NCBI RefSeq assembly: GCF_947497285.1
Contig: NZ_CANMFT010000001.1
Location: 310,001 to 374,000 of the forward strand
DNA: 64,000 nucleotides
Direction of reading: 5' to 3'
Source of the DNA: an uncultured Aliiroseovarius sp.
GTDB taxonomy: Bacteria; Pseudomonadota; Alphaproteobacteria; Rhodobacterales; Rhodobacteraceae
Made by a program: the position numbers and the translations under genes. A model generated the notes under the pieces. The model saw nothing but the letters and a program-made list of their open reading frames with translations, made no database searches and had not been told where the DNA came from. Below, one piece after another: positions 17,976 to 25,659 of this stretch. Within the stretch, counting starts at the first letter, position 1; the number at the start of each line of letters is the position of its first letter.

Positions 17976-18258
17976 CAAGTCCAGCAAGGAAGCTGGATAA
18001 GCCGTTGATTGTCTTGAACTCTCGGGCAGCCATGTTGTTGCGCGCTGTAACGAGCAGGCGACGCGTCTCGCCATCAGGCGAGACGCAATGCACGGTCCAA
18101 ACTCCGGACCACTGAGCACCTGTACGTTTGGGCGTAACCCGGCACACAACGTCTGCCGAATGACCCTCGGCAAGCAGCGTGCGCAGCCCGTCTTCACTGA
18201 CAACATTTGGGGCGTCTTGCATCAAATTCATAGGATCGAGCCTTGCAGAATTGTGCAT
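17905..18258 (-). CDS. uncharacterised first gene of the virB operon
   Basis: This protein of 108-117 residues has no signal peptide and a basic to neutral soluble sequence; the motif INGLSSFLAGLGV suggests a small conserved fold. A second ATG at 18231 has AAGG about 10 bases upstream and may be the true start. It is the first gene after the double-palindrome operator (18295-18342) and overlaps virB1, so a regulatory role in transfer is possible. I do not recognise a DNA-binding motif. Confidence 0.6.
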   Translation of the reverse strand: MHNSARLDPMNLMQDAPNVVSEDGLRTLLAEGHSADVVCRVTPKRTGAQWSGVWTVHCVSPDGETRRLLVTARNNMAAREFKTINGLSSFLAGLGVSIVSIPMLEGKIASHKLDDAG

Positions 18259-18294
18259 TAGCCCGGCAGTCCCTCATGGACTCCCGAACTGATA

Positions 18295-18342
18295 CAATAT
18301 TATAATCTTGCAATCAATAGGTGCAATTTGCGTTATTGCACC
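18295..18342. promoter_or_regulatory. double-palindrome operator between the virB operon and 18395
   Basis: CAATATTATAATCTTG (18295-18310), one mismatch from the perfect palindrome at 480-495, is followed by an 8-bp inverted repeat GGTGCAAT-N7-ATTGCACC (18320-18342). Both copies also share a following AATCAAT. On the minus strand a TTGATT box sits 17 bp from TATCAG, a weak promoter for the virB operon. The region also lies upstream of the plus-strand gene at 18395. Confidence 0.6.
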
Positions 18343-18394
18343 CCTCATGCGTTGAAACAAATTTACTGCAACGGAGTGGCTGAGCCAAGATAAT

Positions 18395-18673
18395 ATGGTG
18401 CTTTTGAAACAAACATGGGCGGTGATGGTCGTTCTGAGCTGGGATTCTGCCGCTATCGCAGGCAGCTGCCTGCCGCCAGCGCCGCCCTGGATACCCACTG
18501 ATCCCGATGATGTCAGGTCATATGCTGACCTATTGAGGCGTGAAGCGGAGACGTACTTTGCCGATGTCGAGAAATATTTCCGTTGTCAGGATCAGGAGCG
18601 ACGGGAGGTGTTTGTGCAGGCGCGAGAATTTAGCGAAGCATATGCGCGATTGCTAGAATTGGAAGCTGAGTAG
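18395..18673 (+). CDS. small secreted protein, divergent from the virB operon
   Basis: This 92-residue protein has a probable signal peptide (about residues 1-22, cut after AIAG) and a mature part starting with Ser-Cys-Leu-Pro-Pro, with a second Cys at FRCQD and a helical C-terminus. It is likely periplasmic, perhaps with one disulphide. It is transcribed away from the virB operon from the shared operator region, which suggests co-regulation with transfer. A degenerate relative of its C-terminal part occurs at 19786-19891. Function unknown. The ribosome-binding site at 18395 is weak; an ATG at 18425 is an alternative but would cut the signal peptide. Confidence 0.6.
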   Translation: MVLLKQTWAVMVVLSWDSAAIAGSCLPPAPPWIPTDPDDVRSYADLLRREAETYFADVEKYFRCQDQERREVFVQAREFSEAYARLLELEAE

Positions 18674-18818
18674 GTATCACTATCAAATCTCTCAGACTTG
18701 TCCGGGTGGGGTATGCAAATGTCTAGCGACAACCATCTGGTCGAAAACAAAATAGTGGGATCATAAGTGATGCCGGTGTTATGTTGGCTGGGCAGGTTAT
18801 TTTGACTAGGTACTTTAA

Positions 18819-19667
18819 ATGGATGTATCGCTTGAGAACGAGCTGGACGCGCACCAGAAAGAGGTCCAGCTTTTTCTGGGAAAATGCTTACTGCGGCTTC
18901 AACAATACGAGCGGCTCATTAAAGCTATCGTGGCTGATCACAAAGTATCAGGGCGTGCCCACAGCATAGAGCAAGTTCGAGCGGCGCGAGCGGAGGAAAC
19001 CGCTCGCAAGACACTTGGCTCGCTAGTTGGTGAACTCCTCGGTTCTTATGTCGTTCCCATTGACGAAAGTGCACCCCAAGATACATCCTCAAGCTTGCCT
19101 GAAGATGGCGCTTGGATTGCCCTAGGGACGCAATTGAGCCTTCCAGTTTCGGAATTTGCGCGAATAGATCAGGAACTCAAAGAGCTTGTAACCTTGCGCA
19201 ACGATTTGGTTCATCACTTTTTCGACCGCTTTGACATGCAAAGTGTGGATGGTTGCGTTGTGGCTAAAGAGTCCTTGAGCGTGTCGCTCAACCGTATCGA
19301 AGATCATTTCCAGCAGCTGTCGGAGTGGGCGAAGGATATGATTCGAATGCGCAGGGCGTTGTCTGGCGTGATCCAATCTGACGCATTTAGAGATAAGGTA
19401 TTCAACGGTGTTTCCGAAGACCAGGCGCTGGAATGGGAACATAGTGGCGTTGTCATAGCACTCAGGGAGGCATTTTCGGTTCTGTCGGTCGACGGGTGGG
19501 CATGTGTCGACGAGGCTGGTAGATGGATAGCTGCACGGAATCCCGAACAAACTCCATCGAAGTACGGCTGCAAAAGTTGGCGCCAGGTTGTACATGAAGC
19601 GTCCATTTTTAAGCTGAAGTATTTTGAGAAGCAGGGTCGGCGATCCGCGTTCTTTCAAGAAAAATAA
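18819..19667 (+). CDS. HEPN-like plus LOTUS (OST-HTH) domain protein
   Basis: This is a 282-residue soluble protein. The N-terminal two thirds is helical and contains LRNDLVHHFF at residues 126-135, the R-x4-H pattern of HEPN nucleases (Arg127, His132). The C-terminal 75 residues (about 205-282) follow the OST-HTH/LOTUS pattern, with DGWACVDEAG...SKYGCKSW and a final strand RRSAFF. LOTUS domains bind RNA, including G-rich or structured RNA, and HEPN domains are often RNases in toxin and defence systems, so an RNA-targeting function is a reasonable inference. It stands alone, 150 bases after the secreted-protein gene, with an AGG box about 10 bases before the ATG. Confidence 0.68.
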   Translation: MDVSLENELDAHQKEVQLFLGKCLLRLQQYERLIKAIVADHKVSGRAHSIEQVRAARAEETARKTLGSLVGELLGSYVVPIDESAPQDTSSSLPEDGAWIALGTQLSLPVSEFARIDQELKELVTLRNDLVHHFFDRFDMQSVDGCVVAKESLSVSLNRIEDHFQQLSEWAKDMIRMRRALSGVIQSDAFRDKVFNGVSEDQALEWEHSGVVIALREAFSVLSVDGWACVDEAGRWIAARNPEQTPSKYGCKSWRQVVHEASIFKLKYFEKQGRRSAFFQEK

Positions 19668-19684
19668 CGTGTCAAAGGTCGCGT

Positions 19685-19891
19685 GTGTGCTGGGCGGTTT
19701 ATGTAGCGTTGGTCGGAACACCAGATCATTCTGATGGCGTTCCAAGGGTGGACTCACTTAGAGCTCGCACAAAACTCGCCCAGCGACGCGCATTGCTGGA
19801 GACGCCTTTGATGACCGAGGCCTTCGAGGAGGCGCGCGAGTTCTCCAATGACTATTCTCGCGTTTTGGAGATCAACAGCATTGAGCGATAA
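19685..19891 (+). pseudogene. remnant of a second copy of the 18395-type secreted protein
   Basis: The last 35 codons of this 68-codon frame read QRRALLETP...EAFEEAREFSNDYSRVLEIN, which resembles the C-terminus of the protein at 18395-18673 (ERREVFVQAREFSEAYARLLELE). The N-terminal half has no matching signal peptide or Cys residues and looks like unrelated sequence. I read it as a truncated, diverged paralogue left downstream of the HEPN-LOTUS gene. Confidence 0.5.
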
Positions 19892-20203
19892 CGATGGTCA
19901 ACCGCGCCACCGTGAAAATGGCATTTAACAATTCTGATGACCCTATTTTCTCTGCGGAAGCTGCCTGAACTTGTCTAGCGTAAGACTTACAAATCTTCGT
20001 TAAGTCACTGGCGTCAGTTAAGTCGACGGCACTTGCTTCATCGGCTTAACGCTGTTCTACAACGCAAATTCCGGCGCAACAGTGCGCATCCACAAAGTCA
20101 TTCAACATTGAACTCGAATTAGACCGTCGAGCAATTGGCCGAGGGAGTACTGGCGACGAAACGCCCTCTAAACGCTCGCGTCAAAGTACATGCGCGAGGG
20201 CGA
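19892..20203. other. non-coding stretch between two cargo genes
   Basis: About 310 bases without a credible gene, lying between the plus-strand remnant and the 3' end of the minus-strand HEPN gene. It contains two GTTAAGTC copies near 19997-20022 and GGCTTAACG near 20042, short repeats with no clear meaning. No T-tailed hairpin was seen. Confidence 0.4.
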
Positions 20204-20869
20204 CTAGGCTACCACCGGATAAAATGGTTTACCCCAGTTTTCATTTGGATTGTCCATCATGATGTCGATGAACACAGGCATAAGAAACCCAAGGATTTCA
20301 GCCCCGTCCCGAACCTGCGCCCGGTTCACACCGCTGTTCCAGGTCGACCCTCCGTGAACGAGCTGATTGCGCAGGACGTACAACCGGTCGAAGACGAAGC
20401 TCAGGACGCGTGTGCTGTCGCCCGCTTGGAACGACGATGCAAAGGAGCGGGCGGAGGCGGCAAAGCGATCCTCCCAATCCTCTAACCCATCAATCCCATT
20501 GTGGTATTGCCAGAAGGGATTGAAGACATACCGGTTTTCCATGAGCATTCGAACCGGGCCTGAAAACCGCTGCCACAGCGCCTTGTAGATGCGTTGGTCT
20601 CGATCAAAGGCGACCAGCCGACCGAAGTATTCCACGAAAGCAGCGCGCTCTCCTGGGGCGACCGCCTGAAACTCCTGCTCGTCGGCGTAGGCAGCGTTGA
20701 ATGCGATCCAAAGGAAAATGAAACGCGCATCATCATCCTCGCCGCAGGCTTCGGCTCGACCGACCCAACTGATGGCGCGATGGGCGCGCAGTCCCATGGT
20801 TTCGGGGAAGCTTTCGCGAATGGCGCGTTGTTTTGCTTTCAGGGCTGCATGGTCAAAACCGTTTGTCAT
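20204..20869 (-). CDS. HEPN-like protein co-transcribed with the WYL regulator
   Basis: This 221-residue helical protein carries LRNQLVHGGS near the C-terminus, giving an R-x4-H motif at Arg167-His172, which is characteristic of HEPN-type proteins. Such proteins are often RNases, or substrate-binding partners, in toxin and defence systems. The ATG at 20869 lies 22 bases after the WYL gene stop, so the two form an operon divergent from the helicase operon. A longer start at 20932 would overlap the WYL gene. Whether it is catalytic is not shown by sequence. Confidence 0.65.
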   Translation of the reverse strand: MTNGFDHAALKAKQRAIRESFPETMGLRAHRAISWVGRAEACGEDDDARFIFLWIAFNAAYADEQEFQAVAPGERAAFVEYFGRLVAFDRDQRIYKALWQRFSGPVRMLMENRYVFNPFWQYHNGIDGLEDWEDRFAASARSFASSFQAGDSTRVLSFVFDRLYVLRNQLVHGGSTWNSGVNRAQVRDGAEILGFLMPVFIDIMMDNPNENWGKPFYPVVA

Positions 20870-20891
20870 AGTAATTTCCTGTTCGATATCG

Positions 20892-21875
20892 TCATGGCAG
20901 GGCGTCGAAATCCGACCTCTGGTGGCCCGCAATCAATTCGCGCAACCCTGCGGGCGCCAACACGTCCACCTTGTCGCCCCATTGATAAAGATGCCATGCC
21001 ATTTCCAGCCAACCCGCTGCTTTGAACCTGACGATCAGGCTGCCATCGTCCTGAGGCTCGACAACTTGGGTTGGGTGGAAACGGAATTCGGCGGCGCGCT
21101 CAGCGGCTTCAGGTGTGAAGCGCCACACGACTTCGCCGTATTGTTCGGGGTCTTGATAGACACCAAACGCCTGAGCGGCATAGGATTCTAGAGAGAAACC
21201 CGGGGCCAGCTGAAAGCTTTCGTTCAGAGCCTCCGCCTCATGAATCCGATCCATGCGGAAATTCAGAATGTCTTCTCCACGCGAGGGTTGACGTGCGACG
21301 AGATAGCTGCGGTGCCCCAGCAGTATACCGTGTGGCTCAATCACACGCTGCGTAGCACCCTGAGTCCCATAGCAGACGCGCAGCCGGAACGGACCGCGCA
21401 GCGCTTCGATGACAGCATCTGTCACGGCAGGCTTCAGTGTGACGGTCGGGCCGGGGCGCGTGACCTGGCCCAATCCAGCCAGCACTGCCTCTGCATCGGC
21501 TTCCGACCGAAGCGCGTCCCTTGGTTTCAAACGCGCCAGCAGCCCGTCGCGAAGATCCTCCAGAGCACGTGAATGCCGTATTCGCCCTTCAGCGCGCGCA
21601 GTACGTGCCGCAATTTCCAGCGCCTCGATCGCCGTTTCCTGCCGGGGCTGCAGTCGGTCTGGCAAGGGTGTGTCCATCCGCCAGTATCGCCGTCTTTCTG
21701 CGTCGTCTGCGGTCGAAACGTTCACGAAAGTTGCTTCGAGAGCCTCAGTCATCCGTTGAGCGGTGCGATGCGAAACATCAAATTCAGCGCAAATGTCCTC
21801 GAGACTGACACCGCCCCGGCGGGATGCAGCCATTTGAGCGAGGCGAAGCAGATCCTGCGCTTTGGCGAAAGACAT
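20892..21875 (-). CDS. WYL-domain transcriptional regulator (BrxR/CapW/PafC-like)
   Basis: This 327-residue regulator has an N-terminal winged HTH (about residues 1-65, with SLEDICAEFDVSHRTAQR), a central WYL domain (about 140-235, with GILLGHRSYLVAR) and a C-terminal WCX-like segment (about 250-325). WYL proteins of this build repress bacterial defence islands and sense nucleic-acid ligands. The ATG at 21875 has GGAGG six bases upstream, which rules out the longer frame. It is divergent from the nuclease-helicase gene, with a 105-base intergenic region that probably holds its operator. Confidence 0.85.
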   Translation of the reverse strand: MSFAKAQDLLRLAQMAASRRGGVSLEDICAEFDVSHRTAQRMTEALEATFVNVSTADDAERRRYWRMDTPLPDRLQPRQETAIEALEIAARTARAEGRIRHSRALEDLRDGLLARLKPRDALRSEADAEAVLAGLGQVTRPGPTVTLKPAVTDAVIEALRGPFRLRVCYGTQGATQRVIEPHGILLGHRSYLVARQPSRGEDILNFRMDRIHEAEALNESFQLAPGFSLESYAAQAFGVYQDPEQYGEVVWRFTPEAAERAAEFRFHPTQVVEPQDDGSLIVRFKAAGWLEMAWHLYQWGDKVDVLAPAGLRELIAGHQRSDFDALP

Positions 21876-21901
21876 TTGACCTCCATGCCAGAAATTGACA
21901 C

Positions 21902-21938
21902 CCTCGTAAGGTATTGATGAACTTACAATCTGTCGAGG
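21902..21938. promoter_or_regulatory. candidate WYL operator in the divergent promoter
   Basis: The 105-base gap between the WYL gene and the helicase gene contains an inverted repeat GTAAG (21906-21910) / CTTAC (21922-21926) and a wider one, CCTCG (21902-21906) / CGAGG (21934-21938). Their centres differ by 4 bp, so only one may be real. The position suits autorepression plus control of the divergent operon. Confidence 0.4.
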
Positions 21939-21980
21939 TGATTCCCTTGGAGATTGATTTGCATTTGTAATGGAGTAGTC

Positions 21981-24900
21981 ATGAGGGATCTCGACGGCCG
22001 CATCTTTCTGTCCGCCACGGATCTCATGCGCTTCATGGGCTGCGCACATGCGACCACCCTTGATCTGGCACATATGCGCGGAACGGGTCCAGAGCCGGGA
22101 GAAGACACCGAGGACGCAGCACTGTTGCAAAAGCAGGGCGATGCGCACGAGGCGGCGCATCTAGCGCGCCTCAAGGAGGCCGGACGCAAGGTCAAGGAAA
22201 TCGAGCGTGGCAAACTTGGTGATAACGCCGAGGCCACGCGCGCAGCGCTTGCCGCAGGTCCGGATGTCGTGTTTCAGGGCGCGTTTCTGTCGGGGAACTG
22301 GGGCGGCTGGTCTGATTTCCTGGAGCGTGTCGAGACACCTTCGGCGCTCGGACCGTTCAGCTATGAGGTGGCCGACACTAAGCTGAAACGGCGGGCCGAT
22401 CCCAAACATGTGCTTCAGCTGGTTCTGTATTCCGACCTGTTGGCGGAAATTCAGGGTGTGGTACCTACGTTCGCGCATGTCGAATTGGGCGACGGTACCC
22501 GCGCGACACTGCGCCTGGCGGACTACTCTGCCTATGCACGCATGGCCCGCACACGGCTGGAAGCTTTCGTTGCCGATCCGCAGCCGACACGCCCGGTGCC
22601 ATGTGCTGATTGCGGTCTGTGCCGTTGGGCCGAACATTGCAACAGCGTCTGGCAAGAAGAAGACAGTTTGTTCAATGTCGCCAACATCAGTCGTGGTCAG
22701 GTAAAGAAACTTGAAGCCGCTGGCGTTCACACCTTGGAGGCTCTCTCAACGCTGGATCACCCAATCCGCGGTATGGCTGAAAACACGCTGGCCCGTCTGA
22801 TCACTCAGGCCCGCCTGCAACAGGCCCGCAAAACTGGGGAGCCAGATTTCGAACTGCGGGCACCCGAGCCTGGCAAAGGCTTCGATCTCCTGCCTGAACC
22901 CCAGATGGGCGACCTGTTCTACGACATTGAAGGCGATCCTCACTACGAGGGCGGCCTCGAATATCTGCACGGGATCTGGTTCGACGGGCAATTCGAGGCG
23001 TTCTGGGCCCATGACCAGGATGCCGAGGCGCGGGCATTGTCCGACTTGCTGGCGTTCTTTCGCGCGCGGATTTCGCAATACCCCACTGCGCGCATCTATC
23101 ACTACGCGCCATACGAGATCACAGCGCTCAAACGCCTGACCACGAAATATGGGATCGGTGAGGCTTTCCTCGACCGGCTGCTAAGGGAACGCCGCTTCGT
23201 GGATCTGTTCGCCGTGGTACGCGGCGGGCTGATCGGATCGGAGCTGAACTATTCCATTAAGTCGATGGAGGCTTTCTACGACCGAAAGCGCGACGGCGAG
23301 GTCAAGACGGCGGGTGGCTCGGTCGTTGCCTATGAGCGCTGGCGCGAAACGCAGGACCAGCAGATTCTGGACGAGATCGAGGATTACAACCGCGTCGACT
23401 GTATCTCGACCGAGGAATTGCGCGATTGGCTGGTTGGCATCCGGCCTGTCGGCCCTTGGCCGACTCTTGCCCCGGATGCAGGCGATAAAGAGGTCGAAGA
23501 GGATGCCGATACGCAAGCATTGCGGAACATGCTCACAGAGTCCGGCTTGCCCGAGGCGCGGCAGGATTTGTTGTTCAACCTCGGCGTCTTCCACAGCCGT
23601 GAGGTGAAGCCTGCGCAATGGGCCGTGTTCGATAGTGCTGCGAAGGACGAAGATGATCTGATCGACGATCTCGATGCGCTTGCGGGGCTCAAGGCAGCGG
23701 GTCCAGTGGAGCCTGTCAAGCGATCCTTCGCGCGCAGCTACACCTATCCTGAACAGGAAACGAAGCTTCGAAGCGGTAAAAAGGCGACGGTTCCGGTGTT
23801 CGACAGCCCACCTACGACGGTCGGGATCGAGTCCATGGATCGCCGCGCCCGTCATATCACCGTCAAGGCAGGTCCGGGCAAGGCCGATCTTCTGGCGGAT
23901 CAACTGACGTTGCATCCGGACTGGCCAATACAGACAGGCGTCATTGCCGGTGCTTTGCGTGATGTGATCGCCGATCAGTGCGGCGCGCGCCGGTACACGG
24001 CCGTGGATGACCTGCTGTCGCGCACAGCGCCGCGCCTCCGCTCCGGGCCAAGAGGTGATCTTTTGGGCGAAGAAGATCCTGTTGCAGGCACCATTGCCGT
24101 GGTGAATGACATGGATGGAACGGTCCTGCCGATCCAGGGACCGCCCGGGACCGGTAAGACCTATGTGAGCGCGCGCGCGATCCTGTCACTTGTCCGCCAA
24201 GGGTTCCGCGTTGGAGTCGCTTCGAACAGTCACGAGGCGATCCGCAATGTTCTGATGGGCTGTCTTCTCGCCCTCGAGGATGACGATCCCGACATCACGT
24301 TGGAAAACGCCGAACTGGCGCACAAGGTTGGCGGCGGTGAGGATGGGTATCCCGACGGTTTTTCCGGGATTACCCGCGCCCAGTCGAACGACGACCCTGC
24401 GCTGTCAGACGCCAATGTCGTGGGCGGCACGGCGTGGTTTTTTTCCCGCGGCGAGAATGTGCAGGCTTTTGATTGGCTGTTCGTCGACGAGGCGGGCCAG
24501 GTTGGCTTGGCAAACATGGCTGCCATGGGTCGTGCCGCGCGAAACATCGTCCTTGTGGGTGACCCGCGCCAGTTGCCGCAGGTCATCCAGGGGGCACATC
24601 CCGAGCCTGCGAACCTGTCGTGCCTGGATTGGATGCTCGGAGAGCATGCGACGGTTCCAGCCGAGCGGGGCGTCTTCCTTCCCACATCCCGGCGCATGCA
24701 CCCGGAGGTCTGTCGGTTTGTCTCGGAGCAGGTGTATGAAGGCCGACTGACCAGCCATCCTGATACGGCTAACCAGTGCGTGACAGGCACGGCGCTCCCC
24801 GAAGCTGGAGCTTTCTGGGTGCCGGTTCCGCATGAGGGCAATGCACAGATCGCACAGGAAGAAGTCGCCGCTATTGGCAAAACCGTCACTGACCTCCTTG

Positions 24901-25274
24901 ACAGCAGCTGGACGGAGAAGGATGGCAGCACGCGGTCAATGTGCGAGACGGACATCATCGTCGTCGCCCCGTATAACGCACAGGTAAACGCTCTCAGGGA
25001 TGCACTTCCATCGGGTGTCCGTGTCGGAACCGTGGACAAGTTTCAGGGACAAGAGGCACCGATCTGCCTGGTTTCCATGACCGCATCCTCCACCGAAGAA
25101 ACTTCGCGCGGGATGGAGTTCCTGTTTTCGCTGAACCGCATCAATGTCGCGGTCTCACGTGCCAAGGGCCTCGCATTGGTCTTTGGATCGTCCCGATTGC
25201 GCGAAGCGAAGTGCAATACTGTTGAGCAAATGCAGCTGGTGAATACGCTGTGTGCTCTGCCATTGATCAAATAG
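21981..25274 (+). CDS. RecB-like nuclease / DEDD exonuclease / SF1 helicase fusion
   Basis: This 1097-residue protein has three parts. An N-terminal PD-(D/E)xK nuclease of the TM0106 (Cas4/RecB-like) type has Asp112 and Asp132-Thr-Lys134 and a cysteine cluster C208, C211, C214, C220 that could hold an iron-sulphur centre. A middle RNase-H-like DEDD domain (about 310-500) has FYDIEGDP and YNRVDC. A C-terminal SF1 Dna2/Upf1-type helicase has Walker A GPPGTGKT at 720-727, Asp836-Glu837-Ala-Gly, GDPRQLPQ, and motifs VDKFQGQE and NVAVSRAKG. GGAG precedes the ATG at 21981 by about 6 bases. It leads a defence-like operon with the DUF4357 and DUF3883 genes. Confidence 0.88.
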   Translation: MRDLDGRIFLSATDLMRFMGCAHATTLDLAHMRGTGPEPGEDTEDAALLQKQGDAHEAAHLARLKEAGRKVKEIERGKLGDNAEATRAALAAGPDVVFQGAFLSGNWGGWSDFLERVETPSALGPFSYEVADTKLKRRADPKHVLQLVLYSDLLAEIQGVVPTFAHVELGDGTRATLRLADYSAYARMARTRLEAFVADPQPTRPVPCADCGLCRWAEHCNSVWQEEDSLFNVANISRGQVKKLEAAGVHTLEALSTLDHPIRGMAENTLARLITQARLQQARKTGEPDFELRAPEPGKGFDLLPEPQMGDLFYDIEGDPHYEGGLEYLHGIWFDGQFEAFWAHDQDAEARALSDLLAFFRARISQYPTARIYHYAPYEITALKRLTTKYGIGEAFLDRLLRERRFVDLFAVVRGGLIGSELNYSIKSMEAFYDRKRDGEVKTAGGSVVAYERWRETQDQQILDEIEDYNRVDCISTEELRDWLVGIRPVGPWPTLAPDAGDKEVEEDADTQALRNMLTESGLPEARQDLLFNLGVFHSREVKPAQWAVFDSAAKDEDDLIDDLDALAGLKAAGPVEPVKRSFARSYTYPEQETKLRSGKKATVPVFDSPPTTVGIESMDRRARHITVKAGPGKADLLADQLTLHPDWPIQTGVIAGALRDVIADQCGARRYTAVDDLLSRTAPRLRSGPRGDLLGEEDPVAGTIAVVNDMDGTVLPIQGPPGTGKTYVSARAILSLVRQGFRVGVASNSHEAIRNVLMGCLLALEDDDPDITLENAELAHKVGGGEDGYPDGFSGITRAQSNDDPALSDANVVGGTAWFFSRGENVQAFDWLFVDEAGQVGLANMAAMGRAARNIVLVGDPRQLPQVIQGAHPEPANLSCLDWMLGEHATVPAERGVFLPTSRRMHPEVCRFVSEQVYEGRLTSHPDTANQCVTGTALPEAGAFWVPVPHEGNAQIAQEEVAAIGKTVTDLLDSSWTEKDGSTRSMCETDIIVVAPYNAQVNALRDALPSGVRVGTVDKFQGQEAPICLVSMTASSTEETSRGMEFLFSLNRINVAVSRAKGLALVFGSSRLREAKCNTVEQMQLVNTLCALPLIK

Positions 25275-25291
25275 AATGAAAGACGGAATTC

Positions 25292-25621
25292 ATGAGAGAG
25301 AACGGTTGGTTTGTGATGCGTCCGCAGAAGGCTCAAGCTTATGGTAGGCCGGAAGGTGACGGCTTCCTTGTCCGCAAAGACTCGACGGCGATGCGCGATG
25401 GCTCCCCTAGCGTGAAGCGGGATCGCGAGGAGCGTGACCGTCTGGTTCGCGAGGGAATCCTCATCCCAGACAGTGATCCTGACTTGTATCGTTTTTCACG
25501 AGATCACCTGTTTCCAAGCGCGAGCATGGCTGGCGGCGTGGTTAAGGACGGTAATTGCAGCGGACCGCAGACTTGGCGCCGCAGCAAGGACGGGAAACTC
25601 TCAAGGAGCTTTCGTGAATAA
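25292..25621 (+). CDS. small DUF4357-domain protein
   Basis: This 109-residue protein follows the DUF4357 pattern: GDGFLVRKDS, EERDRLVREGIL, a YRFSRDHLFPSAS stretch and VVKDGNCSGPQTWR. DUF4357 is usually found at the C-terminus of nucleases or restriction-system proteins; here it stands alone. It lies 17 bases after the helicase gene and 38 bases before the giant ATPase gene, so it is part of that operon and may be a small DNA- or RNA-binding subunit. That role is inferred. Confidence 0.72.
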   Translation: MRENGWFVMRPQKAQAYGRPEGDGFLVRKDSTAMRDGSPSVKRDREERDRLVREGILIPDSDPDLYRFSRDHLFPSASMAGGVVKDGNCSGPQTWRRSKDGKLSRSFRE

Positions 25622-25659
25622 TATTTCCATATATCGCTCAGAAAGATGAGGCTATTTAA

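Noticed and set aside
19990-20050. Short GTTAAGTC/GGCTTAACG repeats as a possible operator or CRISPR-like element
   Set aside because: Only two 8-bp copies and one partial reverse copy, with no regular spacing and no nearby cas genes.
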